A stretch of 64,000 bases of DNA from contig JANYDE010000039.1 of the NCBI GenBank assembly GCA_025359915.1, forward strand, positions 32,849 through 96,848. Direction: 5' to 3'. Origin of the DNA: Chamaesiphon sp. 336R_metabinner_41 (GTDB taxonomy: Bacteria; Cyanobacteriota; Cyanobacteriia; Cyanobacteriales; Chamaesiphonaceae). The stretch's first letter is position 1. Each line of letters begins with the position of its first letter. The position numbers were made by a program, and so were the translations under genes. The notes under the pieces are model-generated. The model did no database searches and had not been told where the DNA came from. It saw nothing but the letters and a program-made list of their open reading frames with translations. Of the stretch, positions 51,556 to 60,908 are shown piece after piece.

Positions 51556-51948
51556 CTAGCAATACTGACTGATATCTTCACCGCATTCATCGGCGAGATA
51601 ACACATTGCTTTGAACCGGAGCATGACAACTTCGTCATAGAGGGGGTTGAGTTTACACATCGGGGGGATGTGTACGAGGGTGTGTCCAAATAAATTTACA
51701 TCGCGTTCAAATGGACATTGAGAGGGAATTAGTTGACAAAGTTTGTGAGCTAATCGGGGATTGGAAATTTTGAGATTGTCCAACCATGCACGGAGTGGTT
51801 TCAACATATCGAATTTGGATAAGTGTCGAGAATCAACTGTTGATTGTGATGTGAATCCAGTGGAGAACGAACTAGCAAGCTTAGATAAAGTAGAAACCAT
51901 AATAGCTGTATTAGTGTTACCTGTGGAGGTCGTTAGTAATGACGACAA
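51556..51948 (-). CDS. Mo-dependent nitrogenase C-terminal-domain-like protein
   Basis: ISNPRLAHKLCQLIPSQCPFERDVNLFGHTLVHIPPMCKLNPLYDEVVMLRFKAMCYLADECGEDISQYC. Confidence 0.8.
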   Translation of the reverse strand: MSSLLTTSTGNTNTAIMVSTLSKLASSFSTGFTSQSTVDSRHLSKFDMLKPLRAWLDNLKISNPRLAHKLCQLIPSQCPFERDVNLFGHTLVHIPPMCKLNPLYDEVVMLRFKAMCYLADECGEDISQYC

Positions 51949-52302
51949 GCTGGTGTGGAATGTTCAGTTAGAATAAACTACGCAGGTTTGCCATCGATAT
52001 CCGGACAAAAATAGCTGAGTTGACAGGCTGTTGTAGCTATATCGTCTACCAGTTTGGTACGGACTGATTTACTTACTCATTGGATCATGTCTTAGTTCGT
52101 GCTTTTTTGACAACGGTAAATCTACGGGGATATCATAGCTTATTCCTTAATCATTTCAGCGTATTTGGATCGGATAAATTGTATATTTGAATACATTTTT
52201 TTAAATCCAAACTTGCTCTTACTTAATATTTACGATCCCCTCTTAGTTTTTATGCAAACTTGACTGTTTTGAGTGGTTTAGAGCTAATGTTAAAAATTAA
52301 AT

Positions 52303-52740
52303 TTATCCGTCGAAAGCATTAGGCAGATAGTCAATTAATAACAAATTTGTCCCAGTAGTGATATCCGCCAAAAGATGGAGCGGTGCAATGGAGATCGATT
52401 TATTAATTGGCTGATGGCGGACGATTGCCACGTCAAAGCGACAGGGCTGCTCGGCTAGGTGTGGGTGTTTGAGTAGGAATAGTTGGGCGGTACAGACGAT
52501 TCTAGCTTGTTTCTGGGGGGTAATTGCCAGGAGTCCATCGGCATCCCAATTCGATCGATTTCGGGTCTTTACTTCAATAAATAACAGGGTGTTAGATTCG
52601 ATGGCAATGAGATCGATTTCGCCGCGTTTCCATCGCCATCGCTGATGTAAAATCCTGCCGCCACGGGCGATTAACCACTGAGCGACGACTTCTTCTCCTT
52701 TTTTGCCTGTATCCATATGATGGGGTAAACCACCCGCCAT
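52303..52740 (-). CDS. YraN/UPF0102-family nuclease-like protein
   Basis: GKKGEEVVAQWLIARGGRILHQRWRWKRGEIDLIAIESNTLLFIEVKTRN. Confidence 0.92.
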   Translation of the reverse strand: MAGGLPHHMDTGKKGEEVVAQWLIARGGRILHQRWRWKRGEIDLIAIESNTLLFIEVKTRNRSNWDADGLLAITPQKQARIVCTAQLFLLKHPHLAEQPCRFDVAIVRHQPINKSISIAPLHLLADITTGTNLLLIDYLPNAFDG

Positions 52741-52798
52741 CTGTAGATGGCTTTGTTTATGCTAATAATCGTCGCTATTACCAACAACCGGAAAACAA

Positions 52799-52895
52799 AA
52801 CCCGCCCAACCCCACCAGCCAACAAATTGCCGTCGTTGAACACGCTGCAATCAAGGAATTAACCTGCGGAGGTTAATTGTGGGGTTGGGCGGGTT
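52799..52895. repeat. 97-bp MITE-like element with 17-bp perfect terminal inverted repeats
   Basis: AACCCGCCCAACCCCAC ... GTGGGGTTGGGCGGGTT, with inner AATTAACCT-gcgg-AGGTTAATT hairpin. Confidence 0.85.
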
Positions 52896-52948
52896 CAAAT
52901 GAGATCTTTAGTACAGTCGTCATCAAATTTATAAACCCGCCCCTACAG
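52879..52948 (-). repeat. Dispersed 70-bp repeat, copy 2
   Basis: Reverse complement ctgtaggggcgggtttataaatttgatgacgactgtactaaagatctcatttgaacccgcccaaccccac matches 29168..29237. Confidence 0.8.
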
Positions 52949-52972
52949 TTTGTATTGATTATCAATTATTAA

Positions 52973-54898
52973 TTATCCCCCAACGTGAATACCTGGGCGA
53001 CGATTAGGATCTGGCTCGGCGCGGCGAATTACCTCGCGGGTGACTACGGCGGTATCGCCTTCCCCGAATAGTAAGAACCGCATCAGATATTGAATCGGAT
53101 TGCCTTCTACCCAACCGAAATAAGCATGGGGATAGCGACCGGATTCATTATGGTTGCGAATATCGAGTAAAATGGCAGCAATCGTATTCGGTACAGCAGC
53201 TCCTTTGGCGCGAAGAATGCGATAACCACTTACCTTGACTCCTTGCACCTCGATTTTACCGACAAATTCGGAAGCATCCGAGATCTGAATTTCCAGGAAT
53301 AGAACCGAGTCACTTTCAGGGATGTGGTTATCATCCCGCACTTCGCGTTCCTTCTCAAAATATTCTTGTTCGTCTCCAGCTTGCTTGCGGTTGGCAATTA
53401 GTCGCACGGTACCCCTGACATCTTCCTCGATGAAACGCCGCGCCATCTCGTCCATTTCAATCGTTTCGACTCGTAGTTCAGTCGATCGCATTACCCGCGA
53501 TACTAGAGATACAAGCACGATCGATCCGATAAATAAACTAGCAATCTTTAAACCATCGGGGCGTTCGACGACGTTAACGATCGTAGTGTAGATAAATAAT
53601 AGGGTAATTATGCTAAACATCGATGTTTTACCGATCGAAGCGTTACTACCTTTTCTAACTGACAGCGTTACCGCAAAAGCCGCTGAACTCATTAATACCA
53701 ATACTCCTGTTGCATAAGCTCCACCTTGAGCTTCAACATTTGCATTGAAAATAATCGTCACAATAAAAGCAATCGCCGTAAATACCAGCACCAATGGGCG
53801 AGTCGCTCTCGCCCAATCTGGAGCCATCCCATAACGTGGTAAATAACGCGGCACAATATTCAATAATCCCGCCATTGCTGACGATCCGGCAAACCAGAGA
53901 ATTGCGATCGTACTCAGGTCATATACCGTCCCAAAGCCGTCGCCCAAGAATTTATGACTCAAATAAGCTAACGCCCGTCCATTGGCTGGTCCGCCCGCTT
54001 GAAAATCGGCTGAGGGAATCAATACGGTGGTAATCAGACTACTAGTGAGTAAGAAAAAACTCATGATCAGCGCAGCTACTGTCAATAGTTTGTAAGTATT
54101 CTTAATTCTGCCGGCTGGATTGTCTTCTGTCTCACCAGGATTTCCGGCAACGAGTGGCATCACAGCAACTCCAGTTTCAAAGCCCGATAAACCCAGTGCT
54201 AACTTTGGAAACAGTAGTGCAGAAGCTGCAACCATCATCAATGGATTGCCGTGACTGGTGAACAGTTCGCGTTGCCAATTAGTCAGGACTACTGGGTTTT
54301 GAATAATTTGTTGAATACCAATCACAATCACCACTAAGTTCAGCGAAAGATAAACCACCACCAGTACAACAGCCAATCCAACAGCTTCTTGGAATCCTCG
54401 TAAAAACACCCCACCGAGCAAAGCAATCAATAGCAGGGTAATTATTACCTCGTTCCCTTTTGCCCATTCATGTACGAGTGAGTTCTCGATGATATGCGCT
54501 GAAGCATCTGCGGCAGAGAGCGTAATCGTGATGATAAAATCAGTGGCGACGAATCCCAATAGACACAGTACAAATAACTTACCCTGCCACCAAGACAGTA
54601 GTTGCGCCAACATCGAAATCGAACCTTCACCGTGGGGACTAATTGTCGCTACTCTCCGGTAAATCGGCAAGGCTCCAAATAGTGTCAGTAGCACGAGAAT
54701 AAAAGTTGCAATTGGGGATAGCGAACCAGCCGCTAGAGCGGCAATCCCTGGCTGATAACCCAATGTCGAAAAGTAATCGACTCCAGTCAAGCACATTACC
54801 TGCCACCAGGGGTGAGTCTGATGATGTGTGCTATCTTTGGCGCGGTTCTCATTGAGTAACCACTGACCGATGCGGGTACGTTTTTTGATAGTTGTCAT
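52973..54898 (-). CDS. APC-superfamily amino-acid permease-like protein
   Basis: [54 protein letters not shown]...; many TM segments, long cytosolic C-terminus. Confidence 0.85.
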   Translation of the reverse strand: MTTIKKRTRIGQWLLNENRAKDSTHHQTHPWWQVMCLTGVDYFSTLGYQPGIAALAAGSLSPIATFILVLLTLFGALPIYRRVATISPHGEGSISMLAQLLSWWQGKLFVLCLLGFVATDFIITITLSAADASAHIIENSLVHEWAKGNEVIITLLLIALLGGVFLRGFQEAVGLAVVLVVVYLSLNLVVIVIGIQQIIQNPVVLTNWQRELFTSHGNPLMMVAASALLFPKLALGLSGFETGVAVMPLVAGNPGETEDNPAGRIKNTYKLLTVAALIMSFFLLTSSLITTVLIPSADFQAGGPANGRALAYLSHKFLGDGFGTVYDLSTIAILWFAGSSAMAGLLNIVPRYLPRYGMAPDWARATRPLVLVFTAIAFIVTIIFNANVEAQGGAYATGVLVLMSSAAFAVTLSVRKGSNASIGKTSMFSIITLLFIYTTIVNVVERPDGLKIASLFIGSIVLVSLVSRVMRSTELRVETIEMDEMARRFIEEDVRGTVRLIANRKQAGDEQEYFEKEREVRDDNHIPESDSVLFLEIQISDASEFVGKIEVQGVKVSGYRILRAKGAAVPNTIAAILLDIRNHNESGRYPHAYFGWVEGNPIQYLMRFLLFGEGDTAVVTREVIRRAEPDPNRRPGIHVGG

Positions 54899-54969
54899 AT
54901 TTGGGTGGAGCTTTTGATTAGGCTTGATGAGAAACGCTAGAAATGTTGGGTTTCATTCTTCAACCCAAC

Positions 54970-55620
54970 CTACACCAGATTTTTGAACAACTGGATGCCA
55001 TCGGCTTTGCCGAGCAAGGGATCTGCGGCACGTTCGGGGTGGGGCATCATGCCTAGTACGTTTTTGGCTTCGTTGCAGATGCCAGCAATATTATTTAATG
55101 AACCGTTGGGATTGGTGCCAGCGTACCTAAATAATACCTGACCGTTGGACTCTAATCGATCGAGTGTCTCAGGATCGGCATGATAGCAGCCTTCACCATG
55201 GGCGATCGGCAGATCGATCGCGGTGTTATCATAGCCTTGCGTCCAAATTGAATCGGTACTCTCGACGGAGAGCGGCACTCGATCGCAAATAAAGTGCATA
55301 TCCCGATTGCGAACTAGTGCCCCAGGCAGCAATCCTGCCTCTGTGAGCACCTGAAAACCATTACAGATACCTAAAACATATTTACCTTGCTCGGCATGGG
55401 CGACAACCGCCTTCATGATGGGGGAGAATCTAGCAATTGCCCCACAGCGGAGGTAATCACCATAACTAAAGCCACCAGGCACGACAACCACATCTACATC
55501 CTGTAGATCGGTTTCTTCATGCCAAATAGTGCGCGTAGGTTGTCCGAGCAGATCGCGGGTAACGTATACCACATCTCGATCGCAGTTAGAGCCAGGGAAG
55601 ACGATTATGCCGAATTTCAC
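54970..55620 (-). CDS. purQ: Phosphoribosylformylglycinamidine synthase subunit PurQ
   Basis: [62 protein letters not shown]. Start revised to GTG 55620; upstream codons are a repeat. Confidence 0.96.
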   Translation of the reverse strand: MKFGIIVFPGSNCDRDVVYVTRDLLGQPTRTIWHEETDLQDVDVVVVPGGFSYGDYLRCGAIARFSPIMKAVVAHAEQGKYVLGICNGFQVLTEAGLLPGALVRNRDMHFICDRVPLSVESTDSIWTQGYDNTAIDLPIAHGEGCYHADPETLDRLESNGQVLFRYAGTNPNGSLNNIAGICNEAKNVLGMMPHPERAADPLLGKADGIQLFKNLV

Positions 55621-55747
55621 AATAAGTTGGGAGTGGGGGAGTGGGGAGTGGGGTGTGGGGTGTGGGGGTGTGAGGGTGTGGGGGTGTGGGGGGAGAGAAA
55701 ATTTACTGTTCACTGTTCACTACTTCCTTTCCCCTTTCCCCTTTCCC

Positions 55748-56008
55748 CTATTCACTATCCACTAACTCAATTCGATAATTCTCAATCACTGGATTGGCAA
55801 AAAGTTGATCGCACATGATATCTAATTGCTTGTGTGCTTCGGCTTCGTCGGTGGCACTGAGACTGACTTCGATGTATTTGCCGATGCGGACACTTTCGAC
55901 ATCAGTGTAACCCATATGTGCTAAACCTGATTGTACTGCGGTACCAGCCGGATCGAGTACCGAGGGGCGAAGAGTAACGTAAATTTGAGCCTGATATTTT
56001 TGCTTCAA
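55748..56008 (-). CDS. purS: Phosphoribosylformylglycinamidine synthase subunit PurS
   Basis: YQAQIYVTLRPSVLDPAGTAVQSGLAHMGYTDVESVRIGKYIEV. Confidence 0.96.
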   Translation of the reverse strand: MKQKYQAQIYVTLRPSVLDPAGTAVQSGLAHMGYTDVESVRIGKYIEVSLSATDEAEAHKQLDIMCDQLFANPVIENYRIELVDSE

Positions 56009-56179
56009 CGGAATCCCTCAACTTTGCGATAATTAGATATATGGCGATTAAACAAACTTAAATCTACCACCCCCAATTGTAAACTAGTACCAAGCTTGCC
56101 TGTCGTTTCTGTGAGCCTCAAATTTTAGATTGGTATTCTCTTCCATCTCCCATCTCCCATCTCCCATCTCCCATCTCCC

Positions 56180-56668
56180 ATGAAAGCCGAACGCACAAGC
56201 GCGCCGCAAGGCGGTCGAACTCGCAGTCAAGAACGTATTTTACAACTCCTGAAGCAATTCGATCGGGGAATTTCAGCTCAAGATATTTATGTCGAACTCC
56301 GAACTCGGAATCAAACAGTTGGGCTAGCCACTGTCTACCGTGCCCTAGAGAGCTTAAAATTGGAAGGGATCGTCCAAGGTCGAACATTATCGACAGGTGA
56401 ATCATTGTATAGTTGTGTGCAAGCCGATCGACATCATCTGACTTGCTTGCATTGTGGAGAGTCAATTCCGATTGATGAATGTCCAGTAGAGCAATTAGAA
56501 CACAGACTAGAATCACTCCATCGGTTTAAAATTTATTACCACACTCTCGAATTTTTTGGAGTATGCTTGACTTGTGCGCCGACAGAAGTAAACAATAACG
56601 ACGAAAATCCAGTCATTCATTCGCATCACCATCACAGCCACGATCGATCTGAACAGAAACCTGTATGA
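56180..56668 (+). CDS. Fur-family regulator (Zur-like) with His-rich tail
   Basis: TVGLATVYRALESLKLEGIV; HHLTCLHCGESIPIDECPVE; HSHHHHSHDRS. Confidence 0.9.
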   Translation: MKAERTSAPQGGRTRSQERILQLLKQFDRGISAQDIYVELRTRNQTVGLATVYRALESLKLEGIVQGRTLSTGESLYSCVQADRHHLTCLHCGESIPIDECPVEQLEHRLESLHRFKIYYHTLEFFGVCLTCAPTEVNNNDENPVIHSHHHHSHDRSEQKPV

Positions 56669-57795
56669 CTTTTGAGAGTTTTATGAATTCGATCGGGGTT
56701 GCCGATCCGCATGGACGCGGGTGGCTCTCTGTAGTGCTAACCTTTATATTCGCATGGATCGTCACCTACTTATTCATTCCGAAGGTACGAACTTTTGCCT
56801 TGAAAGTGGGTTGGGCAGACGAACCAAATGCAAGAAGGCTAAACCAAGAACCACGCGCAAATGCTGGGGGATTGGCGATTTATACAGGGGTGATAGCTGC
56901 AATTATTTTAGCAGGATGTCTCTCGCCGATCGTCCTGGCAAAAGTGCAAGTAGCCATCCTGGCAATCTTACTCGGCGGCTCCGTGCTAGTCATCGTCGGA
57001 TTCATCGACGATCAATTTGGTGGATTACCACCGCTATTTAGAATACTCGTGCAGATTTTGGCAGCGTTGCTGCTGGTAGTCTGTAAGATTCAGATTCACA
57101 TCGTCTACTTTGGTGCGCCCATCGATGGCATTCTATCAATTGTGGCTACAGTCTTCTGGATTGTGGGGATTACTAATGCGGTAAATCTAATGGATGGAAT
57201 CGACGGTTTAGCTGGCGGGGTGAGTTTTATTACTGCCATGAGCCTATTAGCTGCATCCGCTCAATTTGAAGTTAGAGCAGCGGCTACCCTGATTTCCGCA
57301 GGGGTTGCTGGGGCTGCTTTGGGTTTCTTGCGGCACAACTATCATCCCTCACGGATTTTTATGGGGGACGCTGGAGCTTACTTTCTGGGCTATGTATTAG
57401 CCGCTACGAGTATTTTGGGTAGTACCAAGGTGACGACATTTACTTCGCTCATTCCCACCGTTCTATTATTTCTCGTCCCAGTATTGGATACTAGCCAAGT
57501 AATTGTCAAACGACTGCTATCTGGACGCAATCCGATGAGTTCGCCGGGGCGAGATCATCTGCACCATCGACTATTAGCACAGGGATTTTCCCAAAGAAAT
57601 TCGGCAGCGATTTTGTGGGGAATTGCCCTAGCGGGTGGCATTATTGCCATGCGAATGCAAGGTACCAGGCAGATGGCAATTGTGGTGACGGCGATAGGCA
57701 TTGCGCTGCTGCTGGTAATGACTGTTTGGCTGCGGCTGCGGGCTGGTGAGTCTACCGATATTTCTATTCCAAATCCAGACGATAAACCAAATTAG
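56665..57795 (+). CDS. Polyprenyl-phosphate HexNAc-1-phosphate transferase (WecA/TagO/MraY superfamily)
   Basis: GWADEPNARRLNQEPRANAGGLAIY; GFIDDQFGG; NAVNLMDGIDGLAGGV; FMGDAGAYFLGY; GRDHLHHRLLAQGFS. Confidence 0.93.
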   Translation: MTFESFMNSIGVADPHGRGWLSVVLTFIFAWIVTYLFIPKVRTFALKVGWADEPNARRLNQEPRANAGGLAIYTGVIAAIILAGCLSPIVLAKVQVAILAILLGGSVLVIVGFIDDQFGGLPPLFRILVQILAALLLVVCKIQIHIVYFGAPIDGILSIVATVFWIVGITNAVNLMDGIDGLAGGVSFITAMSLLAASAQFEVRAAATLISAGVAGAALGFLRHNYHPSRIFMGDAGAYFLGYVLAATSILGSTKVTTFTSLIPTVLLFLVPVLDTSQVIVKRLLSGRNPMSSPGRDHLHHRLLAQGFSQRNSAAILWGIALAGGIIAMRMQGTRQMAIVVTAIGIALLLVMTVWLRLRAGESTDISIPNPDDKPN

Positions 57796-57940
57796 TTAAA
57801 TTAATTGAGAATTGAGAATTAGGTGTTTAGGATGGTGATTGAGCGGATGCACTTTTCGCTAAACCACTATTCACTCTAGATGTCTCGGAGAAGAGAGTAG
57901 ATATTAAATTGGAGCAAGGAAACTGACTGTACATAGCTGG

Positions 57941-58525
57941 TTGGGAGCGATCGCAGGGATTTTGTCGATCGGCGGATTTATCCCCTATTGGTGGGCGATT
58001 TGGCAGGGCAAAACTCGTCCGAATCGAGCAACATGGTGTATCTGGACGATAGTGGGTATCATCATCGCCTTTAGCTATCGAGCTGCGGGGGCTGAATCGA
58101 CAATGTGGGTACCAATTACTTATGCAATTGGGCCATTTTGTACGGCGTTACTCTCATTTAAGTTTGGTGAAGATAGCTGGGCGAAATTGGATACGATCTG
58201 CCTGCTGGGAGTGGCGATCGGTTTGATACTATGGGTAATGTATCGATCTCCACCTCTCACACTGGGAATTAATATCGGCATCGATTTGTTGGGTGCATTA
58301 CCGACGATTCGGAAATCTTTTCGAGAGCCAGATAGCGAAGATTTATTTTCGTGGTTATTATTTTGGCTCGCTAATACTATCAACATGCTGGCGATCGATC
58401 GTTGGGAGCTACAAATTGTCGTGTATCCTATCTATATGGTGGTGGTGACAACTGCGATTTGCTGGTGTTTATGGCGAGGAAGATGGCGGCGAAAAAAACA
58501 GAGCAGGAAAATTCACCTAAACTAA
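57941..58525 (+). CDS. Hypothetical multi-pass membrane protein
   Basis: Repeated hydrophobic segments; no firm family recognised. Confidence 0.65.
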   Translation: MGAIAGILSIGGFIPYWWAIWQGKTRPNRATWCIWTIVGIIIAFSYRAAGAESTMWVPITYAIGPFCTALLSFKFGEDSWAKLDTICLLGVAIGLILWVMYRSPPLTLGINIGIDLLGALPTIRKSFREPDSEDLFSWLLFWLANTINMLAIDRWELQIVVYPIYMVVVTTAICWCLWRGRWRRKKQSRKIHLN

Positions 58526-58544
58526 TATATATCGATCTTGATTT

Positions 58545-58877
58545 ATGGCAGATAAAAATCGCGGTACATTTATCGGCGGCATTTTGATCGGGGCAGCAAT
58601 GGGTGCTGTCACAGGGATCTTAGTAGCTCCCCGCAAAGGGCGAGATACGCGCAAAATTTTGAATAAAACCGCAGCCGCAGTCCCCCAAATGGCCGAAGAT
58701 ATTGCCAGTAGCGTTCAACTTCAAGCCGACAGGCTTTCGGAGGCTACGAGCGACAGGTGGCATGATACACTCGATCGGCTGGCAACTGCAATTTCTGCTG
58801 GCATTGTAGCTAGCCAATCAGTTCGCGAATTAAATGCGCCCACTAATTCCAAATCATCCACCAATATAAACGAGTAA
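58545..58877 (+). CDS. YtxH-domain small membrane protein
   Basis: GTFIGGILIGAAMGAVTGILVAPRKGRDTRKIL. Confidence 0.85.
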   Translation: MADKNRGTFIGGILIGAAMGAVTGILVAPRKGRDTRKILNKTAAAVPQMAEDIASSVQLQADRLSEATSDRWHDTLDRLATAISAGIVASQSVRELNAPTNSKSSTNINE

Positions 58878-58913
58878 TTCCATTCACTATTCACTATTCA
58901 CTATTCACCAACT

Positions 58914-59288
58914 TTGACTCTCCTCGATCCACTGCTACTTCTTGGCTGCTCAATCCTACTAGTTGCTGTTAGTCTAACAGCACTAGTAGTTGCTGCTTTT
59001 CCGGCGATTCAGGATGTGTCTCGTGCGGCTAGGAGTGCCGAAAAATTATTCGATAGACTCGATCGAGAATTACCACCGACACTGGAAGCAATTAGACTCG
59101 CAGGGCTAGAATTAGGCGATCTCAGCGGTGAAATGTCGCAAGGGGTACAGAGTGCTACTGCGGTAGCCCAGCAAGTCGATTTGAGTCTAGCCGTGGTGAA
59201 AAAACAAGCGGGAAATGTCCAGACGAATACCCGCAGTGTGTGGGTTGGTGTCAAAGCTGCTTGGCAAAGCTGGCAGGATCGAGGCTAG
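58914..59288 (+). CDS. DUF948-like small membrane protein
   Basis: Single N-terminal TM then amphipathic helix; downstream of YtxH gene; TTG start inferred. Confidence 0.55.
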   Translation: MTLLDPLLLLGCSILLVAVSLTALVVAAFPAIQDVSRAARSAEKLFDRLDRELPPTLEAIRLAGLELGDLSGEMSQGVQSATAVAQQVDLSLAVVKKQAGNVQTNTRSVWVGVKAAWQSWQDRG

Positions 59289-59310
59289 CTTAATTATATT
59301 GTTGATGAGG

Positions 59311-60005
59311 TCAAAAACCCGACTGTCTTGTCTCGCCGCAAGGCGATCGAAGATTGCCGGAATTCCATCCTTTCAGAGCAAAAATGACGGAAGGTGTTGT
59401 AATAACACGTCTTAAATCTCTGCGAATGAAATTCTTAATCGTCGCTTTCTCACACTGGAGACGACGAGATTTGACCTTATAGCCAAGATTATTTTTGAGA
59501 ATAATATCAGCCTTTTCAGGATGATTAGCTGCATAGGCTCTGAGTCGATAACGATTGCGATTAGTGCGGGTGATGCGCAACGTTTTAGCCGTCATCAGTT
59601 TACCCAAACCAGCCGCGATTTCAACTCCATCTGAGGTATAGAATGCCTCGGTGTAACCTTTGTCGATGCCTACATGGTGTGTTGGATTTTCTGTAGGGAT
59701 AACTACTGGCACCTTTCGGAGACAGTGAACTTCTAATCCTCCCTCCTCATTACAAATTAATCGAATTTGACCACTAATAATGTGGCGACACTTGAGTTTT
59801 AGTACCACCCGCTTTCCTTTGACCAATCCAATCCCCAACCCTGAAGTGACCCTAACTTGTTGTAAGTTAAGGATCTTGGAATTCCGCATAAGTGCATGAT
59901 TTCGAGAATTTGCTCAACATCAGCACAATCAACCACAGGTATTACCTGTGTGAAAATCTCCACCGGATTCGCTGTTTGGTGATTACGCGCCATTAGACTA
60001 AACAA
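59311..60005 (-). pseudogene. Decayed TnpB-like (IS605-family OrfB) gene, frameshifted and C-terminally truncated
   Basis: Frame 1: SLTYNKLGSLQGWGLDW; frame 2: CRHIISGQIRLICNEEGGLEVHC...HHVGIDKGYTEAFYTSDGVEIAAGLGKL (RuvC-I GIDKG); no downstream RuvC-II/zinc ribbon. Confidence 0.65.
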
Positions 60006-60025
60006 AGCTACTCACTTATTGTACT

Positions 60026-60694
60026 ATGAGTAGTTTTACTAGGGTATGGCGGCGGGGTTTACCTGTTGCGGTGGCGATCGCGTGTTTGCTACCGTTTGGG
60101 GTGCAGTTTAGTACCGGAGTTGGTACGCCTGCGCGGATTTTTACCGCCCAGATCGTGGAGTGGATTTTGCACTCCTGGCAAATTTCGGCGATTTCGGCTG
60201 GCGATGTAATTGTGTTAGAGACTGGGGTTGCCTATGTCGATTTGCCTTGTAGTGGACTCAAGAGTATGTGGACGGGGACGCTGTTTCTGATGGCATCGAC
60301 GTGGCTGGAAGGACGGCAAATCGGGCTGAGGTGGGTAGTTGTCGGGCTGGCGAACTTGGTGTTTTTGGCGATCGCCAATACCGCACGGGTACTGATTTTG
60401 ACGATCCTCACTCATGTATTACACCAATCGGTATGGGCGGAAATTTTGCATGTACCGCTGGGATTAAGCGGGTTTATCATGGCGAGTCTGCTGACTTGGG
60501 GATTGTTGCGATTAGTGCCAAAGGCTGGAATCCAGTCGCGGCAGGAGGATCGGCTTGAGGTTGGATCGATCGAGCTAAATTGGCGTTGGCGAAGCCTCCC
60601 TGAAAGAGGATCGCTATTGGGATTACAAAATCGCCCCCGAAATCCAGCGAATCGTCACAGCAGATGTGACAGCCAGATGGTTGTCACTAAATAA
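60026..60694 (+). CDS. Exosortase/archaeosortase-family protein (possibly XrtO-type), probably 5'- and 3'-altered
   Basis: Catalytic-type motifs VDLPCSGLKSMWTGT, ANTARVLIL, LHVPLGLSGF; C-terminus runs into a dispersed repeat. Confidence 0.75.
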   Translation: MSSFTRVWRRGLPVAVAIACLLPFGVQFSTGVGTPARIFTAQIVEWILHSWQISAISAGDVIVLETGVAYVDLPCSGLKSMWTGTLFLMASTWLEGRQIGLRWVVVGLANLVFLAIANTARVLILTILTHVLHQSVWAEILHVPLGLSGFIMASLLTWGLLRLVPKAGIQSRQEDRLEVGSIELNWRWRSLPERGSLLGLQNRPRNPANRHSRCDSQMVVTK

Positions 60695-60908
60695 TGGTAA
60701 AAAATCGGCTGTCTATTGGTTCCAATCGGCAACCCGCACGACGGATGATTTTAATTCCCGCTTTTGGGATGATGTCTTCCGCCGCGAATCCCGATGGACA
60801 ATGGTTTCGGTGGTATTCGATCGGGTTACTTCGCCAGATTCGCCGACGGTGCAAGCGTTGATCGAGCAGACACATGATGAGATCGAAAAATTGAGAATTG
60901 AGAATTGA
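60666..60908 (+). CDS. Exosortase-associated C-terminal (EpsI-like) fragment
   Basis: Frame is open from 60579 (IGVGEASLKEDRYWDYKIAPEIQRIVTADVTARWLSLNN...YWFQSA...WDDVFRRESRWTMVSV); likely formerly joined to the exosortase. Confidence 0.45.
   Translation: MTARWLSLNNGKKSAVYWFQSATRTTDDFNSRFWDDVFRRESRWTMVSVVFDRVTSPDSPTVQALIEQTHDEIEKLRIEN

Noticed and set aside
55621-55713. N-terminal extension of PurQ (PPHPHTLTPPHPTPHSPLPHSQ)
   Set aside because: Translation of a GT/G-rich repeat; the conserved protein begins [16 protein letters not shown] at a GTG.
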